Assembly (NCBI GenBank): GCA_037903355.1
Contig: JBAJFE010000026.1
Coordinates: 558,001-622,000 of the forward strand
Origin: Trichuris trichiura
Lineage: Eukaryota > Nematoda > Enoplea > Trichinellida > Trichuridae
Reading direction: 5' to 3'
Length of the DNA stretch: 64,000 bases
Shown here: positions 11,205-23,843 of the stretch, piece by piece
Layout of the letters: the number at the start of each line of letters is the position of its first letter
Numbering within the stretch: position 1 is the first letter of the stretch
Notes under the pieces: model-generated
The model's database searches: none
Told to the model about the DNA's origin: nothing
Seen by the model: the letters and a program-made list of their open reading frames with translations, nothing else
Translations under genes and position numbers: made by a program

Positions 11205-12981
11205 TCAAGCCGTAAGAAGGAAGCGTAACCACAATGGCGTGAAGCCCATTATAAGCAGTAGAAGAAAGAACATTCTTGGTATGGTAAAAATGTCAAAGGT
11301 CGTTTTGTCAATGGCCGGTCGTCTAGTCTTGTATGGGCATCGTATCCGGCCCCAAACTTCAACCACTGCTTTCCTGGCTCCATTCCAACTGTGCGGACCT
11401 TGCAAACGATACTGGTAAGGCGTACAGGGTCCTAAGAAAATGTAAAACGCTAAAAGTGGGTCGCTGAAGGCGTAATGCCATGGATTCGGTTTGGCTCCAA
11501 TAATTTTGGACAACTGATCCATATACGGTATGTAATCAACTTGAACAGTATGACGCGGACTGCGTACGTAGCGTCGCCTTATCTCTTCTTGCGTACGGCT
11601 GCAATCCATTTCCATTTCTTGGCGGCTTGGCAAGTTTGCAAAACCGGCCAGCAAGTGACATGCAACGCGGCACTGCATTTCAGAAATGGGCATAATGGAT
11701 CCCCAAGGCTGCACAAGACCAATGACCGGCATTGTTTCGGGATGAGGCAGATGCGACGCGTACATGTAATTGTACAATTGTATATTATTATTGTTGACAC
11801 AGATGGTTTCCGAATCCAGGTAAGGAAAAGTGATTTCATAGCCAGTACAAAGAATGACGACGTCTATATTGTCCTCTTCGCTTCCGTCGGTGAAAATTAC
11901 CCCTTTTTTGGTAAACGATGAGATGTCCGTCTTGACAACTAAGGCAGCCGAAGTAATACGGCTCGGCAGATCATCGCTGAGCGTTGGGTGAGCTTGAAAA
12001 ACTCCATATTCGGGTCGAATACCATATAAGGCATGGTCAAATCGGGCGTTTAGATAAAATTCCACATACCGACTGGCAAAGGATGGAAAATACTTCATTA
12101 CCATGAAGCAGAGTCTGTTTAGCAACAGTACGTCGTAAGGATAGCCGCAATGAAATGTTCTGCCGAAGGTCCACCCCCCTCGACGGGTGCTAGAAAAACC
12201 TGGCGACAAGCGTGGCTTCTTAAAGTTCCGCTATTTATATACTGCAACTTACTTTGTTTGCATGGCGGCTCAACTCCGTAGCAATGTCCATAGCCGAATT
12301 GCCAAAGCCTACGACAAGGACACGCTTGTTTTCAAAGCCTTTTGGAGTTCTGTACGAATGGCTGTGCATGAATTGTCCTTCGAAGGAAGTTTGCAATCCT
12401 TTCAATTCGGGAATGTACGGCGAACCATGGTGACCTGTGCACAGAAACACTGCCTGTACGACCATCGAACTTTTTTCGTTCGTCCTTTAATGGATCGATC
12501 CTATATTATCGACAAGTTGCAAAAGTTGATTACCGCAAATCTTCCGTCATGACATTCCATTCGCCCGTAGCATCGTGGCTATCCGTTTTTTCTATTTTGG
12601 TTACTTCGGTGTTAAATACAATGTGCTGCTTAATGTTGAACGCAGCTACGTATTCGCGAAAATATTTCATCAGTTCGGTGTTGTGCATAAAGTTGGCCGC
12701 TTCTTTGCGAGGAGGGAAATCGCTGAAAGCTGTCATTTCCTTACTGGTATTTATGGTAGTGCTTCTCATGACCGATCCACGCCCTCAACATCGTTCGTGA
12801 CGACGACAGGACAATGCCTCAATTTCATACCTTCAATCACTTGCTCATTGTAGCACCACAAACCGCCGATGTCATCTCCTCGCTCGAAGCATATAGGCTC
12901 AAAGCCGTAATCGAGACAGATCTTTACGGCTGTAAGGCCGCTTGGACCAGCACCAATGATGGCTACACGCATTTTATCCAT
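11205..12981 (-). CDS. Flavin-containing monooxygenase
   Basis: FAD- and NADPH-dependent oxygenase of soft nucleophiles (N- and S-oxidation), usually ER-anchored. Exons on the minus strand: 12981-12831, 12783-12534, 12469-12253 and about 12218-11205 (TGA); the first three junctions keep phase. The product is about 543 aa, the usual FMO length. Visible motifs are GAGPSGL near the N-terminus (FAD), FEGQFMHSHSY (the FMO-identifying FxGxxxHxxxY pattern), VVGFGNSAMDIA (NADPH), and LCTGYEITFPYLD (FMO ATGY-type motif). The C-terminus is hydrophobic (MFFLLLLIMGFTPLWLRFLL), consistent with an ER tail anchor. Introns 1 and 2 are 47 and 64 bp. The last intron as drawn is only 34 bp, so its acceptor is the weakest part of the model. 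The start ATG 12981 puts the FAD motif about 10 residues in, as in family members. Confidence 0.92.
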
Positions 12982-13014
12982 ATGCGCGACTGTTCAGAGG
13001 TAAAGGCGACCTGA

Positions 13015-15597
13015 AAGCTAAGTCGACGTGCTTAGCAGAGGTACAAAGCCTTCATGTGACCTAGGACAATGTTTGCAGGTCGCTACTATCCGTAAGGTAA
13101 GTGGTTTGGCAATGGCAATAATCAATATCTTCAATACGCGCTTAGGCTAAATGAACGATGTCCTTAAAATTTAAAAGTTCATCATTAAGACTAAGACTTC
13201 AGCTTTTATTTTGAATAACTGCAAATCAGATGAAAAGATTTTTTGCTTACCTCATTTTCATTTTCATTGCTGGTTCTCAATAGTGTTTTTAAAGGGAAAC
13301 CATAGCGTATAGAGGCTCCGTATGGAAGGTAAAATTTCTACGGCATTCTGCAAATGTTATTGTGAAAAGCGATTGCATAATGACTGATCGGAAAGCTTAC
13401 TCGTAGGCGACGATGTGTGCTGTCTTTCGGCGCGGCAAACGTTGAGGATCACTTCCACGCCTGAGGAAGCAAAGTAAAAACGAATGCTGCTTATTCTGTA
13501 CCGCTTTAGAGACGTTGAATTTTCTTTTGATCAACTCATTGCCAATACGCTAAGCAGTCGTTGAAATGCTGCAGCTAACAGTGCACGTGATTCGCTTCTG
13601 GGCAGAAAGCGAGTGCAAATGTTTGCGTGCGATCTGTTTGCTTACTAACCTGACATGTTGGTTGCCGCGCAGACGAAAAACTGAAAGGCGAAATGCAGTT
13701 GTAGCGAGTCGACAGCGTTGCTTAAAAGGACGTGATCGATCCAAGCGGAAATATTTTTGAAGTGAGCATCCAAGTTGAACGCAGTGACAGTCAATGATGA
13801 TTGTGTTGATCATTGGTAGAGAAAGCTTTACGAAAATTAATGCTGCAGGCGCTGAAGCGCGCTCAATGAGGCCTGCCGGTTCCTGCAAGCATAGTGTGAT
13901 GATAACGTCATGGCAATTTTAACCTGTCCAGTTTTGCCCGTCGGCTGCATTGCCTTTCTTGTTGCGCTTAAAAACGCATTGCTGTTACTTTCGGTGACAG
14001 AAAACTTTGCCAACATCAGTTTGCAACTTGCTCTCAAAAATGTGCAACCGTACTACTTTTGTTATTCTTAAAATAGCATAACGAAACTTTAACTAAGTGT
14101 TACTGTTGCGATCTTATCCGTTTCTCCATCAACATACCTTAAAGACAAGTAAAAGTGAAGCCAATGATATTTTTAAACTTTAGAATTTCGAACTGCAGCA
14201 TAAATTAAGGCTGCGCCAAAAATACCTGCGTCAACGTGTACGCTTTATGCTACGCGTAAATCGATAGACCTCTCTTTAAGACGGAATTAAATACTTTATA
14301 TCCGTTTTGTAGGCTAAATATGGACGCGGTTACGAACAGGATCCATATTTTTCCATTATTTCGTTGCTGCGCAAAACGTTCAGCGGGATAGTGTACTAAT
14401 TGATAATTTAGACTCTCTCTTCCAGTATTTTTGTAAAATTATGGTTAACCAGCCGGCCGATAAGCGAAAAAGGAAATACTCGTTTATGTGTGAAGCAGTT
14501 TGGCATAATGGGTTTAAGTCATCGCCAGAAACTGCTAGCTGAAGTGACGGTTAATAAATAAATGAAAAAAGGTCCATTTGACCAAAGTTATCGAATATAT
14601 TCTTCCTTATATTCAGTCGCTTTGGGTATTCCAATCTGCTATTATTACACTTCCTTACAGGTGGTTGCGTTTGAACATATGCTACAATGGTATCAATCCT
14701 TTGAGAAGGAAAACCAGGCGAAAAAGTCATCGACAAAGACTGCAAAATATAATTTCTTTACTTCTGAACTGCTTCGCTTCGAACATTCGATAAGCTTTGC
14801 CTGAGTATGAATAATTTGTTTGAATATGTTAAAATTAATCAGCTTATTAAATATAGGTTGTGTTGCAACGAGTACATTGGTTTTCACCTTCAAATGTTTG
14901 TGTTACGTTTCACTCGTTTTATCTAATAATGGGGAGAGCTTTCGGGATCCATTCTATTCCGCTGTGAAGATGAATCCCGAAAGTCTCGTCTGTATCAAGC
15001 ATAAGCGAAACGACTACAACGTGACGTAGACGTTAGCACACGAAAATTAAACACGTTTTCCTTATGCATACGATAATAACCACAAGCCTTTACTGGACGA
15101 AGCTTTCAGGTTAAAGTTTCTACCCGAAAGCTTTGCGAGACGGGGTGCTTCCGTATACAATATTCCTAACTTACAACAAATAGCGCGGTAAAATCCAAGT
15201 CAATCATTAGCAGAACCACGTAGGCTACAAAAGCTTCAGTGGCACGTCTGAGTCATTCATTAGGTGATCACTACAAATACTACTGATATTTAAAGATCAT
15301 CCGCGATAAGCGCGTTCCTTTTTGGTGGTTGAATGTTACTTGTTGCCTTCCTTCCGCTTACTGAAATGCGTTTTACATTTAAGCCTCGAATACATACCGT
15401 CGTAAGTCTTTTTAAAATAAACAATTACATCATATATGGAAAGAAAATTCATTCTCCAAAGGTTTAGGTGACTAACCTTGAGGGCTCAAAGTGCTCTTTG
15501 AAATTCTGACTTTGGTCTTGACGTGTTTTCGTAGTCAACATATGAACAACCTCCTTTGACCATAGCAGCTTACACTCACTTGCTGGTAAGGCATATA
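13015..15597. other. Intergenic, no recognised gene
   Basis: Only short frames without family resemblance. The FMO promoter presumably lies in the first few hundred bases. I see no RNA gene or repeat that I can support here. Confidence 0.4.
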
Positions 15598-15819
15598 CAG
15601 TATAACCTCTGTACGCTGACCGCCCAACAGACTGGTCAACATACAGAGGGCAAACTAGCATTGCCTCCATGTACCACGTCACTACTAAAGCGGTCAACTT
15701 CCCACTTACGAACCTGGTCAATATATAGAGGCTGTCCCTGCGCTTAATAACGTGCAGAGCAACCAGCTGGTCAAAATTTGGTCAACTTAGGGAGGTGGTC
15801 AACATTGGAGGTTCCACTG
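15598..15819. mobile_element. Small Tc1/mariner-type non-autonomous element (MITE-like)
   Basis: A 222-bp unit begins CAGTATAACCT and ends AGGTTCCACTG; the ends are imperfect inverted repeats. It is flanked on both sides by TA (15596-15597 and 15820-15821), the target-site duplication made by Tc1/mariner transposases. Inside, a degenerate motif of the form (T)GGTCAAC..., spaced a few tens of bases apart, repeats several times. It has no transposase reading frame, so it would need a transposase from elsewhere. Confidence 0.65.
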
Positions 15820-15821
15820 TA

Positions 15822-18800
15822 TTTTACGTCACATTCCGTTGAAACATTTCAACGAAAACAAAGATAGCGTAAAGACAAAAACTTAAAAAATTCCGGTGAC
15901 ACCTCAAGATAAACAGTGTGACGAATAGTAGCCCTTCTTAAAGTTGCTGTCTTTGTGATGATCGACAGCTGAAGAAAGAGGGTTGCCAATTAAGGTTTGA
16001 ATATGTACGATATGAAAGTGCCGTCGGCTTTACAAATCCATTTTAGCCTTACCATCGTAATGATACGAAACACGCATCCTTTTTTTCGTAATTGTATTGC
16101 CAAAGAAGGACTTTTCGATAATTACCTTTTCTTAAGACTTGGTAGGCTAACTTAATGAAAATAACTCCTTGGCGGGTAAATGCTAAAATAGTTTTATTGT
16201 ATTCAAAACAACATTGCCTCATAGGTAGAGAACAGTGTCAGTAATTAAAGAACAAACGCTTTATCAATGAATGAGTGGGCAATTGCCAATTAGGACGGCT
16301 GGCTATACGTCCTAATAGTGACGTCCGAACAAGTTAGACGCGTGTGAAGTCCGCGTTTGTTTACCAACAACTGCCATTCCATTTACCGGTCGAGCATTTA
16401 ATCTTCAACTAGCAATGCTGTAGACCATTCGCAAAATCAAACCTTTTAAAAGTAAACTCGTTGACTGGTATTAAACCTATGAAAACTTGTCCTTTCTAGA
16501 ATTTCTAATGATCTCCTTTGGAAAAGAATCTGCAGCTTTTACTTGTGTCTATCATTAATTTGACACTGCACGTTCCAAATAACTTAATAATGAAACTTTG
16601 ACTTTTATAATCATTAATAGAAGTCAGATCACGAGTACAATAACGTTGTAGCTACAGTAAAGCTATACGAGAACGGCAGCCCAATATTAAGGTGATTGAT
16701 GTCATTGCAGTGCTAGCAGTGTCAGCTTTTTTGTTTTTTCCAAAGTACACGCGTTTGTGATACATGTCAGCAGTACGAAAATGACGATAAAATTAGTGCG
16801 TAAGGTGGATAACTGCTTTCGCGAAGAAATTGGCATTGTGCAGCCGAAACAAGGCTAAAGTTTGACAATGGAGCTGATTCATCAAAAGTTGAATGATTAT
16901 TAGGAAATCGTTATTGCTGTAAATGACGGATGAATGTTCGTTGTAGCCACTTCGACTGGAGTTGTATTTAACTTAAAAATATGGCAAATGCGCAACCACA
17001 GTGACTGTAGGAACCATGGCTAAGGTAAGGAGAAGAGAATTCAACCGTATACGTCACTGATTTGAACAAGAAATTCTCTATCCTGCCATTCTGGAACAGT
17101 ATCCTACATAAAATGTTCAAACTTCAGAACTAACCACAAAGGATGGATTGAACAGCTTTCCAAATGAAAAACTACAATTTTTAAAGAGACCCTTTAAGTG
17201 CATTTCTTACTATTGGCCTGTTTTTATATTGCGTGCATTGCTTCAGGAATTTTCATACAATGCCAACCCCGTTCTGCTGTTAATGGCTTCTTAGCAATGA
17301 AAAGGTTTGACAAGGCAACAATTGTATTAATAATTGTTCTACGTGTGGACTTAAAGCTTGTCTCATTTTTAAAGCCATACGCTTAACAGATAAAGGCGTT
17401 TATGAACTTTTACGCCATTGACAAAGTTCTCAATATTGCTTTTATATCGCTGCAGTTTTAACTTGGGCATCTGCCTCCAACGTAATGAAAAAAGTCGTTT
17501 AATAATGGGACCTTCCATCCGTCCAACAGCAATTTGACAATTTGCTTCAAAGCGCAATGAGGCCACTGGAGTTAAAAAACTTACAATTGCATTGACCCAT
17601 CATACTTTTCTATTCTTCTCATCTGCAAATACAATCTATTTTCAGTTAGCTGTCGTACAAAAAAGAGCACTACAAGAGGTGACTGGTTTTTAGACTGAGA
17701 GAAACACCTGCAAAAGGGTCAAATTGAAAGTTTCCACGCGTTGCGTATCCCACCTTTATTTTAGTGAACGTAAACAAAGTTCCTTAAGTTGTCGATCGAC
17801 GGAACTTGAATAGTCAATAAAAAAAAGTTCGAAAGTAAATGCTTCACCATCAATTGTTTGTGCTAAGATAGAACGACGTTATTAAGAATACCAAGAAAGA
17901 GGTTAAAGCAAGCATAAGCCTACATCTACTCAGGCCGCGCTACTCGGCGCCTATACAAAGAAATCTATACAGCCTAAAGCTTAAGATGAACAATATCGGA
18001 GGAGACCTGAAAGTTTAATACAGAAAAGCCTTTTCCGTATATGAATAATTTATGAAAGCTTCAGAATACCACTACAAAAAGCTAAACTGTAGAAACGATC
18101 AATTTAAGTCTTATAAAGTCCGAACGTTCATTTTTAAGCTGGAGATGACATTGCATTAAGGAATTCAAATAAAATTTAAGGGAATTGCGTAAATGCAAAT
18201 TATGTTGGGTAGCCTGCAAGGACATCACAACTGATGGCGTCGAACTGCCATCGGAACGGAAATTGAACGCGTACATAGCGGTTTGTTTCAATATGTACGA
18301 AAGTTCAATAGTAATTTTTTTGCCCTCACACTCAAAGATAACTGAAAAAACCGTGTTCAGCGTTGTATTTTGTTCAGCCGTCTAAGACTAAACGAGTAAA
18401 TAAAAAACAACAAAAGGGAACAAACAAAGTGAAAGAAACGCTGTAGCAACTTATTCTTGAAAGCTACCGACTTCACCGCAAACGATAAAGACAAAGATAG
18501 AGTTGGGACAAAAACTATTCGCGTAGTTCGAAGAAAACGTCTGACCACAAACTTTGCTGGAACAATTTTGTCGGCCTCATTTTTTTCAGGTCATCGGGTC
18601 ACGGGTGTACGCCGCAAAAGCCGTCAAGAAATGGCAGAAAAATCAATCCCACTGCTAATGATCGTCCGTAAGGCAAAAGTGAGTCAAATGAGCCATGCAA
18701 ATCATCGACAGACAGGTGAACGAAGCCCTTGGGCACCTCGGCGACAACCCGCACTTGGCGCGCTCGTTGCCCGACTTGCCATTTCCTTAAAGGCGAAATG

Positions 18801-19064
18801 AGAGAAGTTGCGTCAACTTTTTGACACGTTAAAAACGCGTCGGCGAAAATCATCAGGTGGGAAGAAGATATGTGACACGATGACACAGAATCGTACAAAA
18901 TTCAGTGACACCATCAAAACAATACGACAAAGCGTTTACGTAACAAGGCGGGTCAACTATTGTTTGCCTAGTATTAATACATTCTACGGAGAATGACCGA
19001 GTTGAATCATTGACAAATTTTAGTATCCCGCTCTCTGATAAAGAAATAGCTTACTCAGCCTACT
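15822..19064. other. Intergenic, AT-rich, no recognised gene
   Basis: About 3.2 kb of low-G+C sequence. Short frames at 18457-18801 (plus) and 18599-18898 (minus) overlap each other, and neither resembles a known family. The promoter of the hedgehog-related gene probably lies in the last few hundred bases. Confidence 0.4.
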
Positions 19065-20781
19065 ATGCCCTCTAACGATCCTGTAATCTCAGCTCTCATT
19101 TTTGGACTGACAATCCTGTATCCAGCAAATGGCGGCTACGTGGATCCCGCCGAGTTTGGCACTTTTTACTGTCAGCCAAACGAAGTTCTCTCCGTCTATG
19201 CCAAAGGTCCTGGCTACGTGAAGTTAAGCTGCACCAAACCTGTAGCATGCGGATACGTAACGGTAGGTGCAAAGCTTAGCAGTATCGGACAACGCTTTTT
19301 GAAGTTTCCGCTTGTAGGAATGCAAACCCATTTCGTCCGAACCTGCTTGCCCGCAAGTAAACCATTTTGCTCGAGGGCTCTTGAGGCTGGCCAACGGAAG
19401 GTCCTAAGGATTATGACTTTTCAACAATTTCATACTACGCGTCGATGTCTTGTTGCAGAATCAACGCGGTATATTGCCGCATTAGCGATCCAGACGAAAC
19501 GATCACTACTGAGACATGTGAATCGTACAATGTCAGACCGCATGATTTTGATCCAGGTATGTCGGGAAATATGAAAATAGTTCTATTCATTTTGCCTCGG
19601 TTGTTTATTTATTTTCAGACGTATCTGTGCTCAGCGAAGCCGAGGCATTGAAAACAGGAAGTGAACAGAATGGCGACGTCATCAAGTCAACCGCACCTGT
19701 TCTAAAACTTTTCCGGTTGTTGAAGTCATCTGGCAGCACCGAAATGGTGAAAGTCGTTAGGAGAACTCAGTAAGTTTAACCAATTTTTAAAAACAACAAT
19801 CTTTGGAAAATTTTGGTAAATATAATTCTGGTCAACGCGAGAATAAGGCCACAAGTTTATCATAGACAGATCAGGTCCTTCCAAAACGTGTGCGTTTAAA
19901 AGAAACCTATGTATCTACTAAATATGCACCCTTAACTGACGCTCTTGCGGAAAAGAAGAGTTAACGCTTACGAATGATGCTACATCTCTAACGAGTACAA
20001 ATCTTTAGTTTAAGAATGGAGATTCAAACTTGATACAACTTAAGCTGATTCTTTTTATTGAAAATGCTGTCAAACACGGCAGTTGCACGCAACACGTATT
20101 TTGTAGGTGTACTTACTTTTCGAACTCTTTACGGCTACTTTCACGACTGAACATTGTAGACAACATCATTTTTTAGCAGAGGGTAAACATTATTTATTGA
20201 TAGAAAATTATGACAGAGCTTTCTGGGAGACCCTTCCCGTCATCAGTGTTTACATAGTCAACTGTTAAGCAGCGTCTTGAGTAACAGACACAACAACAAC
20301 AACAAAAATAATAATAAGATGAGGAAGAAAAAGGCTATGTAAATAATGATGATGCAGAAGGGTCTTCCTGAGAGCACTGCTATAATATTCTATCAATAAA
20401 CGGTTTTTGCCTTACACTAATCATTGATGCAAATGAAATTTCAAAAAAGAGTTGGAAAGCACCTTATTTGCATCTAGCATTATACAGATGCCTACTCAGC
20501 GCAGACTGGCTATACTGCCAACTAGTACAACGCAACCACCATACACTGAATGTGAATATTATAGAAGAAAAACATATGTACCATTCATTATTATTACTTA
20601 TTATTATCATTTTTCTAATGTTTTTCGCGGAATTTTGGCTGTTGATTGTTAAACGTTTAACAAACAACGGGTCAAAATTCTGCAAAAAAAGCATTAGAAA
20701 AACAAATTAAGAAACCCGTTACGAAGAATAGAAAAAAGATGTTATTATTCTTATTATTCTTCTTATTATTATTATTAGTAC

Positions 20782-20880
<99 letters not shown>

Positions 20881-21365
20881 CATTGAAGGTATGAGTCCGT
20901 GTAACGGCTTCCTGGAACTTCATAATATTCATGATTAATTAAATACAAAGCTGTTTGCTGAGTTTCAAAAAGCTGTTTGTTGAGTTTCAAGAAAAGAAGA
21001 GTATAACTGAGCTTTTAGAAAAACTCGCTCCTGTCATCGGTGGAGAATACAATCTTCGTCAAGGCTAGTAACTTGTTTACTATTTTTGAAACTTATCCTT
21101 CATCTGCTGTAACATAATTATAGGCTTGGTAAAGTTCTTGTACGGTGGGGCCCGTGGATAATCGTCTTTTTCCTCCGGAGCTTTTGGATCTACCCTAAAC
21201 CAGTCTTCAGCAATAAAGGATTAAAGAAAATGAACTTGATTATCAGCAGATCCTACCATAAAGAAAACTTGCCACGAAAATTTGCGAACCCGTTTACAAA
21301 TGCTCCGTATTCAATAATTCAGATTCATGATGCCGTCTATACCTCCGGATAAGGTCGGGCATTTG

Positions 21366-21439
<74 letters not shown>

Positions 21440-23843
21440 TTCTAACGTGGCACGTACATGTATTTTAAAAATGTATGTGTTTTAGAAACCATTGCATATA
21501 ATCTCATTACAGACTAAAGAACACTAACCGGGCGCCGCAGTCAGTATGCGCATCACTACGGGCATTGATCACTACTTATGCTTTCTTAATATGGAAAGTT
21601 TAAAACCCATATCTGACTAAAAGGTACAACAAGGTCTAACAATGGATAACCGTAAAAAGATAAATTATATTTATACAACTCAGAAAAAGAAAGCAGCAAA
21701 GGAGAGGGATTGGATGGCAGTGAATAAGTAGACGAACATTCCTTTTTTCTTTTTCCCATTGAACCCCTCCCACTTCCTCACTATTACTTTACATGACATT
21801 CTCTTCTTCTGATGATCTACATAAAATCATTGCTCCTTTCTTTTTCTAAGTTGCATAATTATAATTTACTTTTTTTATTGCTGTAGGCTGTCAGATCATG
21901 TTGCACCTTTTAATCAGTTATCTTCTTTAAAAATTCCACAAAGAAACGTGAGTAGTAGTCGTTGCAGGCAGAGGTGTGCAGGTAGACTGAGACGCCCAGT
22001 TAGTGCTTTTTAGTCTGCCATGACGCTATACACCTACCAGTGGCTAAAAACTGCACATTTCGAAAACTTATAATAAACACAGTAGCAACAAAAACAACAA
22101 CAATAATAATCATAATAGTCTTACAATTACTAACTGCGAGACCCATTTTGTAGATACCAAATAGCGCCGTGAATTTACTACTAAATCATACCTAATTAAA
22201 GGAGAAAAATGGTAATCAAACTGCTAGCTTTGTGGTCAGTCTTCGATTCAGTAGGAGTGAAGAGCTTTATCAGAAATGTGTTAATAGTTTGTTGCCAATT
22301 TTAACTTTCCTTTTTTCTGCTGCATAAAATAAACAAGGAGAGAATACGTCCGTAAAAATAAAACAGCTCTGACTGCATTAACAATAGGATTTATTTTGGT
22401 AAGCTAAAAATAAAGGTCAAACCGATTTATAAGCTCAAAAGGTTTTACACATCTTTAGAAGTTAAAACATCTTCCCACAAATATAAAGTATTCAAATCAG
22501 TTGTGGGAATGTTCCACCGTCGTTAGACTTACAACGACGCTATAAATAAAAGAAAGGAACGAGCCACTCACCTTTGACGTTTAGAAGCGGATATATGGTA
22601 ACCGCCTGTAAAGTTGGGTGTCTCCAAACGAAAGGCTCAACCGATTTATCAGAAGCGAACATAAAAGATGGAACCTTATTTGTGTGACGACTGTCGAGTG
22701 TCAACAACAACTTCTTCGCCATTCGAGAAGGATAATAGGAATCCCAACGTCGCCATTGATACATATCAAAGACCGACAGCCGTTCCGACTAGTCTCAGTG
22801 ATCCAGCATACAGAATTATGCCTGGTTTTGTATATCCAACTAGTTACATTGGCTCTGGCGTGAAAAAATTGCCTTTTACGTCGTCTTCAAGGCTACTAAA
22901 CATACCAGCCAAAACAAGCAGCAACAGTAGAGGACATACGACCAAAAGGGATTGTGGACAGTGTGCTGACAGAATAAATCTGCCGGTATCTCTGCAGTCA
23001 CAATATGGGCCAACACGTCGTCTTCAAGACTAAACATACCAGCTAGAGGACATACGACCAAAAGGGATTGTGGACAGTGTGCTGACAGAATTCTGCCGGT
23101 ATCTCTGCTCACAATATGGGCCAACATCAAGACTAGCTGGGGGCGGCTGCTTCAATATGCAAGTCAATTTAGGCAATAGATACAAACGGATGGACCAACT
23201 GAACCTTGGTGACCACGTAAATATTTTGTACAAAGAAGGAACACTCTAAACGTCGCTATTTGATTGTATCTCGTTCCAGGTTCTCGTGGACGCCTATAAA
23301 ATGCAAATGGTTGATACGATGATTCATCGGAACCCATCGGTCGAGACGGATTTCATAGTTTTAACAACTCAGTCCAATCGAAGTTTGACCCTAACGCCTG
23401 AGCACTTGATTCCCTTAATGCATTGCAACGACAAAACAATTTCATTGGACAACTTGGAGCTACTAGCTTCCAGATGGTCTCAGTTTGCCTCAAAGGCTAC
23501 TACTGAGCATTGCGTCATCGTCCTGGATGCTCAAGCTGGCGTTTTGCTGGACAGAATAAAAACCGTCGGCAGAGTTCGAAAGCGAGGAGTCTTTTCCCCA
23601 GTGACTTCACAGGGAACACTAGTTGTCAACGATGTATTCGTCTCCTGCTTTAGCACTTTGGAGAATCACAATTTCCAGCTCCTTTTTCACAAAGCAACCA
23701 AATCTGTTAGGCAATTGTTGAACATGTTAACGAGGCTATTTCGCTCCCAGCATTGCTCTTATACTCGAATCTCTTGGGATAGCCTCTATATTGAAAGTCT
23801 GATGCGCTTAGCCCAATGGGCTTCCTCAATGGGTATTCTTTAA
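19065..23843 (+). CDS. Hedgehog-related protein with C-terminal Hint (Hog) domain
   Basis: A secreted, probably self-cleaving protein of the nematode warthog/groundhog/quahog class. Exon 1 starts at ATG 19065 with a hydrophobic signal region (ISALIFGLTILYP) and runs to about 19262. It encodes a cysteine-bearing N-terminal domain (FYCQPNEVLSVY, KLSCTKPVACGYVT). Exons at about 19388-19556 and 19619-19769 continue it (YYASMSCCRINAVYC, then EAEALKTGSEQNGD). After a 3-kb intron, a Pro/Ser/Thr-rich linker is open from about 22740 (TYQRPTAVPTSLSDPAYR). The Hint domain starts at GGGCF, with the predicted nucleophile Cys codon at 23148-23150, then KRMDQLNLGDH. An intron (23217-23279) follows, then the final exon 23280-23843 with the TxxH motif (LTPEHLI) and LVVNDVFVSCFS. 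In known Hint domains the Cys and the TxxH His carry out N-S shift and cleavage. A tandem duplication at 22878-23125 interrupts the linker frame, so the exact exon join there is unresolved. Which subfamily it belongs to is not certain. Confidence 0.82.
20742..20880. repeat. (ATT)n microsatellite
   Basis: An imperfect TTA-rich lead (20742-20781) continues as an uninterrupted (ATT)n run of about 33 units to 20880, inside the large intron of the hedgehog-related gene. Confidence 0.95.
21369..21440. repeat. (AAT)n microsatellite
   Basis: About 24 perfect AAT units, in the same intron as the (ATT)n run some 490 bp upstream and reverse-complementary to it. Confidence 0.95.
22878..23125. repeat. 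Tandem duplication in the hedgehog-related gene
   Basis: Copy 1 is 22878-23014 and copy 2 is about 23015-23125. Both begin ACGTCGTCTTCAAG and share GGACATACGACCAAAAGG and GGGATTGTGGACAGTGTGC; both end TATGGGCCAACA. Copy 2 lacks about 26 bases in three places. In copy 1 the frame GPT at the end is the same frame that continues after copy 2 into the Hint cysteine. The boundary of the two copies introduces a TAA in that frame. Confidence 0.85.

Noticed and set aside
11475..11921. 148-aa plus-strand frame
   Set aside because: It lies wholly antisense to the large FMO exon, whose protein motifs are clear.
20672..20932. Minus-strand frame encoding a long poly-asparagine protein
   Set aside because: It is only the translation of the (ATT)n microsatellite inside an intron, with no gene context.
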